From assembly GCF_005239225.2 (NCBI RefSeq), contig NC_133297.1, positions 8,192,392 to 8,256,391 on the forward strand: a DNA stretch of 64,000 nt. The letters are read 5' to 3'. A program made the position numbers and the translations under genes. The stretch is from Populus alba. Its lineage: Eukaryota; Streptophyta; Magnoliopsida; Malpighiales; Salicaceae. Position 1 is the first letter of the stretch. Every line of letters starts with the position of its first letter. The notes under the pieces are model-generated. The model saw nothing but the letters and a program-made list of their open reading frames with translations. It made no database searches and was not told the DNA's origin. This document shows, in pieces, positions 12,716 through 23,667 of this stretch.

Positions 12716-13895
12716 CTGTGTTGTAGTCAGCAAAGCAGATGTCAGTACAGAGCTGATCCATAGAGGAGGTATAAGCTTAGAAAATGAAGACTATCCAGCT
12801 CAATCAATCAAAATGGGGCTCCCATCTGATTCAAATAGATGAGCAAACTATAACAAAAAAGGATAGGGCGTACAATGGCTACAAAGCGTGAAACAAAGGG
12901 TGCTTGCAGGCTAACGCTGGACAGTCATTTTGAAGTTGCATCAAGCTCTTAGTAATTTGAAAAATTTTAGATTTACTTAGTTAATCCAAAACAGCAACAT
13001 CATGTCATGCTAAAAGAAAGTTCAGTAAGAATATCTATATCAAGCATTCTAGAGTAACTAGACAAGAAGCTAGTCTCATGGGTCTGTCAAACTCCTTAAC
13101 CTCCGAGCTTCCTTGAGTATTTGGGTATATGATGCAGCCACTACATACAGGAACAAAACAATTGAAAACCTATCCAACAGAAATCTAAGCTGAATGAATG
13201 TTTTTATTTAAAGCAGCAATATCCAAAAAAAAAAATTTATTTGAAAGAACGCTAACACACCAAGTGTTACATGACAAGCATATTATCCAATAATAATAAT
13301 TAAAAAAAAAAAAAACACAATATAACAAACATACTTGTTCAGCACCTACGAAACAAGAAAAAACGGCTCTGCAAATCTAAACACATCAGGACCTGCTCTT
13401 CAAACAAAACTCCTAAAGAGCAGATCTAGCCCCGAAACAACTGCAAACTACCATCATACAGACACATCCTCGAGTGGAAAATGCATCAAAAGATTATACC
13501 AATAAGCCTCCCCAATAACTTGTCTATCATTTTCCTCCAATCCGGTCACATATATCCAATACCCGTTTTCTTTTTTTAATTAAAACCATTTTATCCTAAA
13601 TTTTGAGGTCGAATTACTCTAAATTCTAACAACAGCAATTCATTCATTTTCATTTGAAAATCAACACCAAGCAATCAGCGCCCTCGAAAAGAAGAAAAAA
13701 TTTCGAAAGTCATCGATTTTCTATTAAGATGAAGATTTATAATTTTAAAAATTCTAGGATTCATATAGAATCTTCAAATTAAAAGAAAAGATTGTACGAT
13801 TGGAATTAAACGCATAACCAGACAGATACACACGCATACGAAAAGATTGATGAGATCCACCTACCTACACACCTAGAGAGAGAGAGAGAGCGCAC
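12716..13895 (-). other. 5'-UTR intron of the small membrane-protein gene
   Basis: A 1180-nt inferred intron between the non-coding first exon (about 13896-13945) and the coding exon. The donor GTGCGC sits beside a (GA)n run at 13874-13890, and the acceptor is CAACACAG. No ORF of note lies inside. Long leader introns often raise expression in plants, but this is not testable here. Confidence 0.5.
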
Positions 13896-13971
13896 CTCTT
13901 GTCCAATCGCGAGGTGCAGCAATGGAGAAATTGGAGCGAGCGAGCGATTAATGTTTGCTTCCTTTATCTGG

Positions 13972-13978
13972 ATTTATA
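13972..13978 (-). promoter_or_regulatory. TATA box of the small membrane-protein gene
   Basis: TATAAAT on the minus strand. Transcription starting about 30 nt downstream would begin near 13945, just ahead of the GC-richer non-coding exon that ends in a good splice donor. Confidence 0.5.
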
Positions 13979-13979
13979 C

Positions 13980-15188
13980 CAAGTGACGAGTCCTCCTTTT
14001 TCTTTTTTAATAATATATCATTTCACGTTGGTTTTTCCTTTGACCGCCTCTTATTGACTGGGCTGACCGTCAAAAACGACGCCTTTCCCTTTTCATAAGA
14101 AAACAATGCCATTCATTCCCTCAAGTTTTAATAGGTCTATTTTCTCTAAACGGCAGCGTAACGGTAACATGAAAATCGAAGACAAGCGACCTCAATGGAT
14201 TCCTTAACAGATATCTGTCCTGGAGCCTTCTGCTCTTCGCTGCCTGCTATTTTTTATACAAATTGAATCTTACCATCTCTGTCACCCAAATTAAACTTTC
14301 GAAGCCGCTATTTCATTGGCTCGGTTGAAGTAGAGTACAATTGTGTTTCACCTTTTATTTTTAATTACTAATATAATTATCCTGACTAGCTTCTTTCACT
14401 TCGTGTAATTCTATAAATCTTAAAATTAATGATATTATAAATTTTAGTAATTATTATATTAATAACTATATAAATTAAATAAAATTTTTAATTTTAAACT
14501 TTTATTATTAGCGTTATGTGTTTCACATCTTAATTAAATAGATTATTTATCACTTTTTTCTTCTTCTTTTGGACTCTCTATTAAATTATAGATTTTATTT
14601 TAGATAATCATTTCATGTTATGTTGGTGGTATTTGATTGATAATGTAGTTTAAAATGTTTTTGATTTAAAAATATATTAAAATATATTTTTTTTATCTTT
14701 TTTATCACCATATTAAAATATTAAAAAAAACATAAAAAATATTAATTTAAATTTTTTTAAATTAAATATACTTTTTAAATACATCTAAATACAATTCCAT
14801 ACTCTTAACAGGATATCATTCTCTTTAAAAAAAAGTTTAATGTACTTCCTTTCATGGCTTTCAGCCCATATTTAATTTTATATATAGCCGCCTTGTTAGC
14901 TTTAATTTGCCTAGCGTTAAATTGATTTGAAGGTCTCATTGAAATTGCTGGTCAAATGATTAACATTAAGTGCATTTCTTTTTTCTTGCTTGCCCCTGTT
15001 CTGATAATTTAACAAAATTATTTATCTTCTTCGGAAGGCCACCATTTTAGACTCTGCAAAAATTAGTGATTCTAGTTGTCTTTCTTTTGCTTATGCTATA
15101 ACATAATCCTGGTCTTTTTTTCCTTGTAGTTCAATGTCAAACTAAATGTTAATTTTTCTGTAGATACAAACTAAATTTTGGACGTAAG
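13980..15188. other. Intergenic DNA
   Basis: No gene recognised. About 14640-14800 carries the AT-rich MITE signature (ATATATTAAAATATATT and a following poly-A/T core). The remainder is featureless. Confidence 0.45.
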
Positions 15189-16730
15189 ATGCCCGGGGCT
15201 TCTAACACAACACAACTAGATCTCTCAGATTTTGAGGAGCCAGAAAATCCATTAACAGCGTTGCAGATTTTCAAGTAAGCGAAAGACAAATGCCCCAGCT
15301 ATCGTCACAATGGTCCTGTGTATGCCACCATGATTGGCATCCTTGGAAACCCGGGCCGTAAACTGGACTGAATCTTTCAATACCCTTCTGCATATATTGG
15401 TGAAGGAATCAAAACTTGAGGCAGCTCACCGTATTTTCTTGGAGAACTCGTGGGTGGGAAGTGAAGTCTCGCATTCATGGCCTGAACCTGCTATTGGATG
15501 CTGTTTGTCAGCGTAATCACCTTGCAACCAAGCCTTGCAAGAGATGGATTATCAAGATCCCGTCCGAACACGGATAGTTGTGCGAAGATGGGAGGCTAAA
15601 TGAGGCCACGCATTTGTTATATTCCACGTTCTGGAGGATATCTCAAAAGGGGAGCGGTGAGGAATGAGGATATTGTGGTATATAGTACACTTTTGGATGC
15701 TTTATGTGATATCGGGCAGGTTGAAGACGCCTTGGAAATCCTCGGTAAGATCCTAATGAAGGGGGTGAAGGCACCTAAGCGATGCCGGGATCGTCTTGAT
15801 CTTAGTCAGTGCAATAATGGTGAAGATATGAAACCCACTAAGCGTTTGATTAATGAATTCTCTAATCAGAGGTGGAGTTCCCCGTTTGGGTGGTTATTCG
15901 GCGATGGCTGTTGATCTTTACCGTGAAGGCAAGACTGGTCAGACTGGTAAAGTGCTAGATAAAACTCAAGAGAGAGGCTATAAAGACCATCACTTAGGGC
16001 TTATGAAGCGAAGGTCACCGCATTGTGAAGAAAAGGTAGTAGGGGCGGTGAAGCCATTAATGTAACTGTAAGGTTGAACGTATATTGTCTTATTGAAAGG
16101 CTTAAGCGACGCAGGGAATTCTGCAATCGCTGTCGGATACTTGAAAAAGATGGCTGAGCAGGTGGGCTGTGTTGCCAACCAGGAAACTTAATTATGGCAT
16201 TTTATTGGATGGACTTTGTTGAGATGGCATGTTCGTTGAAGCTGTTGAGAAGTAGTCAATAACTGTCAGCATTACTGTTAGCAAGTCTGTTAAAGTTGTT
16301 AGTAAGTTAGTCTAGCTGGCAGCTAATTAAGTCAGGTAAGTTTGTTAATATTCAATCTTTAGCTAACAATAAACTGATTCCTTGAATCACGGGGGCAGCA
16401 GTTATCAGTTACCCTGCAGCATTGTAAAGGCTATATAATGCGAAATAATTGTTCATTCTTCGTATGCTATACAATTCAGTATTCATCAAAGTGCTCTTGC
16501 ATATCAGTTCTATCAGAAGCAAGTAAGGTTTTGGAAGAGATGTTTATTAAATCATACTGGCCACCTGCCGATACCTACAATATGCTTTCAAGGGTCTTTG
16601 CTCCATGCGCAGGCAATGTAAAGGTGTTACGTGGTTAGAGGAGATGGTCAGCCAGGATATAAGCTACCTCAACTTTCTGTGTGGAACTCCTGGGTAACTT
16701 CTGTACGTTGCAATATGGTTGATGTAGATT
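15189..16730 (+). pseudogene. PPR gene remnant, interrupted by a solo LTR
   Basis: Decayed copy of a P-type pentatricopeptide repeat gene. From memory it aligns best with Arabidopsis At1g05600. Recognisable pieces in order: ENPLTALQIFK then a TAA stop at about 15276; YRHNGPVYATMIGILGN; NWTESFNTLLHILV; EDIVVYSTLLDALCD; KILMKGVKAPKRC; MAVDLYREGKTGQ; ASKVLEEMFIKSYWP; and LSVWNSWVTSV. Roughly 50 codons seem to be missing after GILGNPGR near 15350, since the next block expected there is absent. Several frameshifts and stops follow. A 273 bp LTR splits the reading frame at 16243-16515. No function is expected. Confidence 0.88.
16243..16515. mobile_element. Solo LTR (273 bp) with perfect 5-bp target duplication
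   Basis: The element starts TGTTGAGAAG and ends TTCTATCA, giving the TG...CA ends of an LTR. It is flanked by GAAGC at 16238-16242 and again at 16516-16520. Removing it with one GAAGC restores the PPR reading frame (V-E-A-S-K-V-L-E-E). It contains TATA-like CTATATAATG near 16431 and an AATAAA near 16369. No internal retrotransposon domain or second LTR is present, so it is a solo LTR left by recombination. The 5-bp duplication suits Ty1-copia or gypsy; the superfamily is not resolved. Confidence 0.85.
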
Positions 16731-17975
16731 TAGCTGTCAGACATTTAATCAACTACTTAGCAGTTGTTCATAGCCAATGTTAGAGCATCTGTCATTTACA
16801 TGAGTTTTGTTCTGTTAGATGTCCAGTCTGATTTCCACCTTCTCTCTTGACAAGTTAGATCCTTCAATATTCAAGAGCTCCTGAAGCTCAGAATTGGTGC
16901 TAGCACCTCTTTCCTGTTTCCATGTATCCTTCTTTTGCATGATGGTGCCTTGGAGTTGTATGGATAACTTGAATTTACTTGTTCTGTATTAGTTTAGACC
17001 AGACGTTGGAGTATAAGAAAAGAAAGATTTTTCCCTTTTGATATGGAATTGTTTTCTAATTTTTTGTTTTGTTGCCAGAAAAACTCTCTTTCAGAAGGAA
17101 GAGCCTTTCCTTGGAATTCATTATCTTGAAAGCAAATAAAGCGGCAAAATTTTTCTTCATAAATAATTGAGAGGAAAACAGATTTTATGGATGCAGAAAG
17201 CAGTAAAGAAGGTATAAGGACAATAAACATAATAATTAAAAGGAAAACAAGATATATAGATCGACACCACCAGAAAAACCAAGGTGTAGCCAGTTTCCGG
17301 GTAAAACAAGACGAGTTTTGAGGGGAAAAAGATAATTATTTTCTCCTTTCAAGGATATCAAGGCAAAGCACCGTTTGACACCATTTCTTATTTTTGGTCG
17401 TCGGTTTTTACAATATTAAAAAACCTTAGTAGTATTTCCAATTTGCTTTACATCATATTAGTTTAGTTTTATAACCCGTATTATAAATTTATTATGATAC
17501 CTCTGATTGATTTAAGATATTTTATTTTATTATTTTATTTTTATATTTTTGTTTTAATACTGAGTTATTTTAGAATATAAATTTTTGTATTTTTTTTTCT
17601 TTTGACATGCATTCATTTTCTTCTAACCATCTTTATCATGTTTTTGTTTTTAAATTTGGTTCATTTAATACCATTATATTTTCTATCATATATTTAAATA
17701 AAATTATTTTATTAGACCTAATAAGGTCTATGACTCAAATTATAATATATTTTTTTAAATACATCAACAACTTTTAAAAATTACTTTCTTTATATATTTT
17801 TTATATTATAAAAAAATCAGTCTAGCTCACGATGAAACATTGGCCACCTATTTTATACTTGAAAGAACCTCTCTTTTTTATCCTTTCCGTATCAAGCACA
17901 ACAATGTTATTTCCTTTTTCTTTCAAATCATGCAAGAAGGATTTGTCGCTTTTGAACCATGCATGAATTACACTA
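16731..17975. other. Intergenic DNA
   Basis: No gene recognised. The right half (17400-17820) is extremely AT-rich. Short open frames are not supported by any domain or splice structure. Confidence 0.4.
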
Positions 17976-18162
17976 TGTTTGGAAACACGGTTCAGTTTCT
18001 TTTTTTTTTTTTTTGTTAAAATTAAGTGTGATTTATATTTTTTGGATAGTTTTGATGTGCTGATGTCAAAAATAATTTTAAAAAAATAAAAAAACATCAT
18101 TAGAATGCATTTCGGCACGAAAAGTTATTAGAAAAACAATCGCTACCATACTGCCAAACACG
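17976..18162 (-). mobile_element. MITE, copy A (inverted relative to copy B)
   Basis: About 187 bp, with terminal inverted repeats TGTTTGGAAACACGG on the left and CATACTGCCAAACACG on the right. The internal block GCATTTCGGCACGAAAAG is the reverse complement of CTTTTCGTGCCGAAAAACAT in copy B. It is non-coding and belongs to a family I know as very abundant in Populus. Target duplications are not clear. Confidence 0.7.
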
Positions 18163-18544
18163 CTCTTAGGATTCTTAAATGGTTGACAAGATTTGAGCAA
18201 CCCTTAAACCAGCTCTTGATGTGAATTAAATCTCATTTTCTGAAAGCTTCATAAGATTCGTACAATTTCTTAGATTTAAGATTAATAATTTTTGTAAATC
18301 ACCAATAGATTTGTGAATTTGAGCCAAACGAATGCAGTCTTCAAGTATTAGCTTTTCAAGGGTTGGGAGACCAAGAAGTCTGGGATTCTTATGAGATCAT
18401 GCAAGTGACGGAAGTCGAGAACTTTCAATTTTGAAAGAAATTGCAAAAATACATGAATTTAGTTGTTATCAATTAAAAATGAGAGAGATAGCTACAGAGA
18501 GAGACTATATACATACCGGTTTGCCTTTCCAAGCATCAACTAGA

Positions 18545-18748
18545 GGGTGTTTGGAAGTGTGATAGCGATTGCTTTTCAAATAGCTTTTCGTGCCGAAAAA
18601 CATGCCAATAATATTTTTTTATTTTTTAAAAATTATTTTTGATATCAACACATCAAAATGATCTAGAAAGTACAAACCACACTCAATTTTAACAAAAAAA
18701 ATTGAAATTTTGCAAAAAACCGGTTGGACCACAGTGCCAAACAGCCCC
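18545..18748 (+). mobile_element. MITE, copy B
   Basis: About 204 bp, with ends GGGTGTTTGGAAGTGTG and CACAGTGCCAAACAGCCCC as imperfect terminal inverted repeats. Subterminal GATAGCGATTGCTTTTCAAA and TTTCGTGCCGAAAAACATGC are family landmarks. It is non-coding and lies about 380 bp from copy A in the opposite orientation. Confidence 0.75.
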
Positions 18749-19186
18749 AAATAGATCAAGAACCACCAACTTCCTCAAGCATACGTGATTTGGTATGGAT
18801 CTCACAGCGAATCCATGCCAACATGACCATATCAAAATCTTGGGAAAGTGCTCAAACTTCCATGAATATTAATGTAATTTAGTTGAAGAAATTTTACATC
18901 TAACATATTTCCAAAAGTATTCGTGTTGAGGATGAGAAACAAACTTGTTCGACTAGTTTGTAATTTTCCCTCATCAGAAAAGTCGGAAAGCCATTGTTAA
19001 AAGAAGTTAAGCCTGTGGCGCTTGCTGCGAACCAATACCGAACGGGCTCTTCGTGGGTCAACGGAGTACGAACTTTTGGAAACATAAGGGCTGATATTGA
19101 ATATTTACAATACATGGGTTGAAGTGTAACATAACTGAATATATGGGAGTGAAAATATAATCTATCACCATGCGGGTATTACATAA
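18749..19186. other. Upstream flank of the P1 gene
   Basis: No gene recognised. A minus-strand frame at 18900-19115 has no recognisable domain. Confidence 0.4.
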
Positions 19187-19283
19187 TGGGCCTAGCCTTT
19201 ATAACTCCGAGCCCCGTAAAACACTCAAGCCCGCCTCAGACTGCTTCTAATACTCCTCTCTCGCTCTGATTACCAAACCCTAG
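19187..19283 (+). promoter_or_regulatory. Site II and telo-box motifs of the P1 promoter
   Basis: TGGGCC at 19187-19192 is a site II (TGGGCY) element. AAACCCTAG at 19275-19283 is a telo-box. This pair is the known signature of plant ribosomal-protein promoters, linked to TCP factors and growth-dependent expression. The telo-box lies close to the likely transcription start. Confidence 0.65.
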
Positions 19284-19532
19284 ATACTATTCTGTGTTGC
19301 AGCAGCGCAGGCGAAGGTTAGGGCACAGACAGAAGCAACCCATCTCAGATCTTATTTTCATAAGGTAAAAGCTCCTGATTTCTTCTGAAAATCAAAATTA
19401 TTTACGCTCTTTATTTATAGATAGATGGATGGATGTGACCGTTCTACTTTTCTGTGTTTAAATTGATAATTGTGGAAATTTTGTCTGTTGATTTCTTATA
19501 TTTTCTTTGATGATTTTCATAGTTAAAGAAAG

Positions 19533-20074
19533 ATGTCCAGTAGCGAGCTTGCTTGCACTTACGCTGCTCTTATTCTCTTTGATGAGAACATCTCCATCAC
19601 TGTATCCTTCAAAAACTAGATAAATAATACTATTGCTATCCGGTTTTTTTTTAAGTTTTTAGGGTTTGTGATTTTGGATTTCTTGGATTCTTTAACTATT
19701 GCTAATAGGCAGAAAAGATTGCAACATTGGTGAAAGCAGCCAATGTGCAAATTGAATCTTACTGGCCAGGCTTATTTGCTAAGCTTGCTGAGAAGCGCAA
19801 CATTGAGGACCTCATCATGAATGTTGGCTCTGGTGGTGGTGCTGCTGTTGCTGTTGCTGCCCCAGCTGGTGGTGCACCTGCCGCTGCCGCTGCTCCCGCC
19901 ACTGAGGAGAAGAAGGTGAGAAGAAAGGAACAAATCGGATTTGTTGAATTGGTTGGTGGTTGTTTGAGGTACTTGATATTTCTAACTGTTGTGTGATTTG
20001 TTTTATGAATTTTACAGGAACCAGTTAAGGAGGAAAGTGAGGATGAAGACATGGGATTCAGCTTGTTTGATTAG
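19533..20074 (+). CDS. 60S acidic ribosomal protein P1 (110 aa)
   Basis: Stalk protein of the large ribosomal subunit. With P2 and P0 it forms the lateral stalk that recruits and activates elongation-factor GTPases in the cytosol. Coding exons: 19533-19601, 19709-19915, 20018-20074. A further intron in the 5' UTR runs from 19365 to 19522, ten bases before the ATG. The N-terminal dimerisation domain ([15 protein letters not shown]..., residues 1-70) is followed by the Gly/Ala-rich hinge and the acidic C-terminal tail [11 protein letters not shown], the conserved factor- and ribosome-inactivating-protein-binding motif. Length matches the family (about 110-113 aa). P1 rather than P2 is indicated by the N-terminal [11 protein letters not shown] sequence. 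Confidence 0.96.
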
Positions 20075-21340
20075 GAGCTCCTTTCAGAATGCACAAGTCC
20101 TCTGCTGCTTTTATTGGTTTAAAGAGTACAATTTTTGCACCATTGCAGTTTTTTGTCGTTATAAATATTTTATTGGTGAATGTAAGACTTGTTAGAGAAT
20201 CATGCATTTTTATCTTCATGACCTGATGGTGCTTCTAGATAAAATAGAAGTTTTTTAGATGAGTTTTGATTCTTATGATGTTTCCTAGTGTTGATCCGAC
20301 GGGTCACTGTTGATGGTAGGTTTAATTATTTGCTATCCTGTTGCATGTTTAGATAGATCAGTGTAATCTGATATTTCCCTTTGAATGCTTCAGATGTTAT
20401 GGTTTTGTCAAGAGCTTTTTGTCATTGGCTTAAAAATGGTTTTGTTTTAAAGTTCTTTTCCAAACATAGACAGGTTCCGTAATCTTCAATTCTGTGTTTT
20501 TTTTTGGTTTCTTGGTCAATTACAAATCAATGACATTATTGTTTGTCTACGCAATGATATTAGTGTCATGTACAGGGCATCTTTGCATATCATGCAGCAG
20601 CTATAAACCCATGTTGATACTTGATAGTAATGAGTTTTTATGATTTGGATTGTTGTAATATGTGTATTTTCTTTGGAATATTTTGCTATTCAAGAACTAG
20701 AATGCCTGTCTTGAGCTATTTGCTTACCCGGGCAAGTCCGGGGACCATTGTTGATGTCCGACACTCTTCTGCCGGTATGCATGCATTCTGGGCAATTGTG
20801 GTAAATCGAGTATGCTACTTCTATAGATGTTTGCTTTGCTAACGCTGTCATCCTGTAGTGAAGTTGTTAATAGAGGCATCTTTATTAAGTTATAGTTAAA
20901 ACCCGAACTTGTCAATCGAAACTTATTGAATGTACTGCTCATGTAATATGCGAAGTGAGCATTTAACGTTTTTCTCCATGGAGCCTGCGTGCTCGCATCA
21001 TGGATACCATTGATGGTGGCATAGGGTCATAAAAAATTTCTGAGCTGTACTGTTCTTATAATGCAGAAGCAGCTTACCTGATTTGGTCTCTAGACTGTAG
21101 AACATTTTAAGTGTTTATTTTTATAATTTTGATGTATAAATGTTAAAAATTAAAAAAAATATATTTTAATATAAGCAAATTTGTTAAAAAGTATTCTGCA
21201 TCATTTATAAAACACATACCATTTCATGGATTTTTCGTACATTTTCAATCCTCTTCCCCTATTAAGAATTTAAGATATGTTCGGTTGTGAGATGCATTTA
21301 GTTGTAAAAAATGTGGTCAAATTATAGTTGTTAAGAGTTC

Positions 21341-21463
21341 GATAGAGAGCTGACTCGGTTCAGGTTTCTGGTTACCAAGGCATTTGATCAATTCACGCGT
21401 AATTATGCTAATTTGACTATCATTTTAAAAGATAGAGAGCTGACTCGGTTCGGGTTTCTTGTT
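21341..21463. repeat. 33-bp direct repeat, 90 bp apart
   Basis: GATAGAGAGCTGACTCGGTT and the next 13 bases occur at 21341-21373 and again at 21431-21463 with about two mismatches. A flanking TTTTAAAAGAT is also repeated around the second copy. Confidence 0.8.
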
Positions 21464-21840
21464 TTAAAAGATGTCATTTTTTTTTTATTCGATGGGGATT
21501 TAGTCATGCTATTGGGGCTGTTGATCAACATATCAGGCTGTCTGAGTTTTGTTAGGTAAATATAAAAAATAATTTGAAATAAAACCTGGTTTTCGCAAAG
21601 CTACCATGTTGATTGATTCACCAGGTGATACTGAGTTTGATAATTATAAAACAAATTTATAATATAATGGAATGGAATTGAAATATTTATTATATTTTTT
21701 TTATTTGGTTGCAGAACTTTTAGAAATGTAATGTAGAAGATCACAGTGTTATTTTAGTCCTTGTAGTTTTTGAAAAATTATTTTCGTTCCTAAATTCTAT
21801 TTTTATTTATAAATTGGTCTTTATTAGAAATTTATTTTTG

Positions 21841-22128
21841 TCCTTGTACTTTATAAAACTTATAACTCAGTCTCTGGGATATTGTTTTGCAAGCATGTCT
21901 TCGTAAGATTACCCTTCATCGTGTAATGGTTCATCACGTAACTTTCTTATGCAATGCTTGTAAAGTAATGAGTTATTATTCTTTTAATCCGTGTACTTTA
22001 TAAAATTTATAATTCAGTTTATGATAAAAGAAAATTGCAATCAGGTCCTTGTAACATTACTCTTCATCATGTAACGGTTCATTACTTCACTTTTTTTATG
22101 TAATGCTTGTAATGTAATAAGTTATTAT
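21841..22128. repeat. Two-copy tandem repeat of about 140 bp
   Basis: Unit 1 is 21841-21979 and unit 2 is 21988-22128. Both start TCC(T/G)TGTACTTTATAAAA, share a TTCATC(G/A)TGTAA(T/C)GGTTCAT block and end in AGTAATGAGTTATTAT or its variant. The divergence is substantial, so the duplication is old. Confidence 0.75.
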
Positions 22129-23667
22129 AATTTAAATGATTAATTATATTATAGTTTTAAAAATTACCCGACCAAATATAAGAATGTAATCATTATTATC
22201 ATCAAAAAAAGGGGTTACTGTAGCTTTAGATACAAATTATTATTCAATGCAGTAGTATAATTATAAAATTACTCTTAAAGAAAAAAAAAATGCTTTGAAC
22301 TAGATATTGAGGGCAGGTGATCTTTTCATTATAACACAATTATTCTTGACAAATTATATATAATTGTTTTTTACAAATTATATGAGAGGTTAGATTAGTA
22401 ATTTCATATTTTATATAGTAAAAATACTCAATGAACCTAGAATAAAATAATATAATGCCTAATACTCAAGAATAATCTTGTATTTTAAAATTTTATAGGA
22501 AAAAAATATTTTATAAATGACTTCAAATAAAATAAATAGTAATCAAAATAACATGGATCAAATTCAAAGAAAAAATAAATTGAAGAGTTACTATGAAAAT
22601 TTAGAGACCGGACAGGTATTTCAAAGAGGTTAGAGAACAAAAAAAAAAAAAAAAAAAAACTATTGGTTTTGAGTTGAAGGTTATTAAACCACCCAATGTT
22701 TAGAGATGAAGGAGCTGTCGAAATGGTTTGAAGGCTATCTTGAAAGCTATTTTTTAGTTGCTGAAAGCCTCCTTATGCATCGCTCGAGTAGCGCGATCAA
22801 AACCCTTTCGTTGGCATGTGCAATAAATGCATTGATTACTTTTTAAAAAATAATATTTATAATTATTAAATTATCAAATTACTCATCTTTTAACTTGATA
22901 ATAATTAGAAAACCAAAATAAAAATATAAAAACACCCCTGATTCTTGATTTTTTTTAAAAGGCAATTTAGTTATTTAAATACACTTTAAAAGTGAAAAAC
23001 ATGAAAAAAATCTAGATGTCAATTTAAGTTTTATTTTGCTTCTAAGAATGATAGTCATTTGTAATATATTTTAAAAATTAATTTATTCTCTATCAGTATG
23101 TTAAACTAGTGAATCCATGTAAAAAAATTGAATTCCTTGCAATAATTAGTTAATTTTTTTTTTTTTAAATTCACATTGTTTCAATCTTTGTAAGGTCTTG
23201 ACGAGAACTACCCTAATTATTAATTTTTTAATTTTAATAAAAACTCTTTTATTAAAAAAATAATTTATGTAATAATTGAAGTCGTTGAGCTTTTAAAAAA
23301 AATATTTTATTTTTATTTTTAAATTTTTTTAATATATGAATATTAAAAATAAAATTTTTAAAATAATAAAAAAAAAATTTAATATTGTTTTTTTAAATAA
23401 TGTCTACTAATATCCCAAACATTTCCTTAAACGAGGGGTCGTTGATTTCATACGCCGAGTTGTCTGCTTTTTATTTTTTACTTGCAGTGATGCCGTTGGC
23501 GAAGAAAAGTAGAAAACTATGGAGACGATCGGAGCAATTCTATAGCCCGGTCTCAGAGGAAGAAGCAAGAAATTTCTCTACCGTGATGACAAAGCAGCCT
23601 TATCTTCTGCAGTCACATACATAAATGAACAAACATCATCCTACCGGATAGAAAATAGAACATAAAC

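Larger units (their letters stand above)
20075..23667. other. Intergenic DNA with local duplications
   Basis: The first few hundred bases are the P1 3' UTR. No other gene is recognised. The stretch carries a 33-bp direct repeat (21341/21431), a 140-bp tandem duplication (21841-22128), a 21-nt A run at 22639-22659, and AT-rich MITE-like text near 21100-21200 and 23275-23400. The frame at 23400-23624 has no support. Confidence 0.5.

Noticed and set aside
23400..23624. 74-codon frame just upstream of VPS8
   Set aside because: The VPS8 N terminus is complete without it. It lies in another frame with a stop before 23668 and shows no domain.
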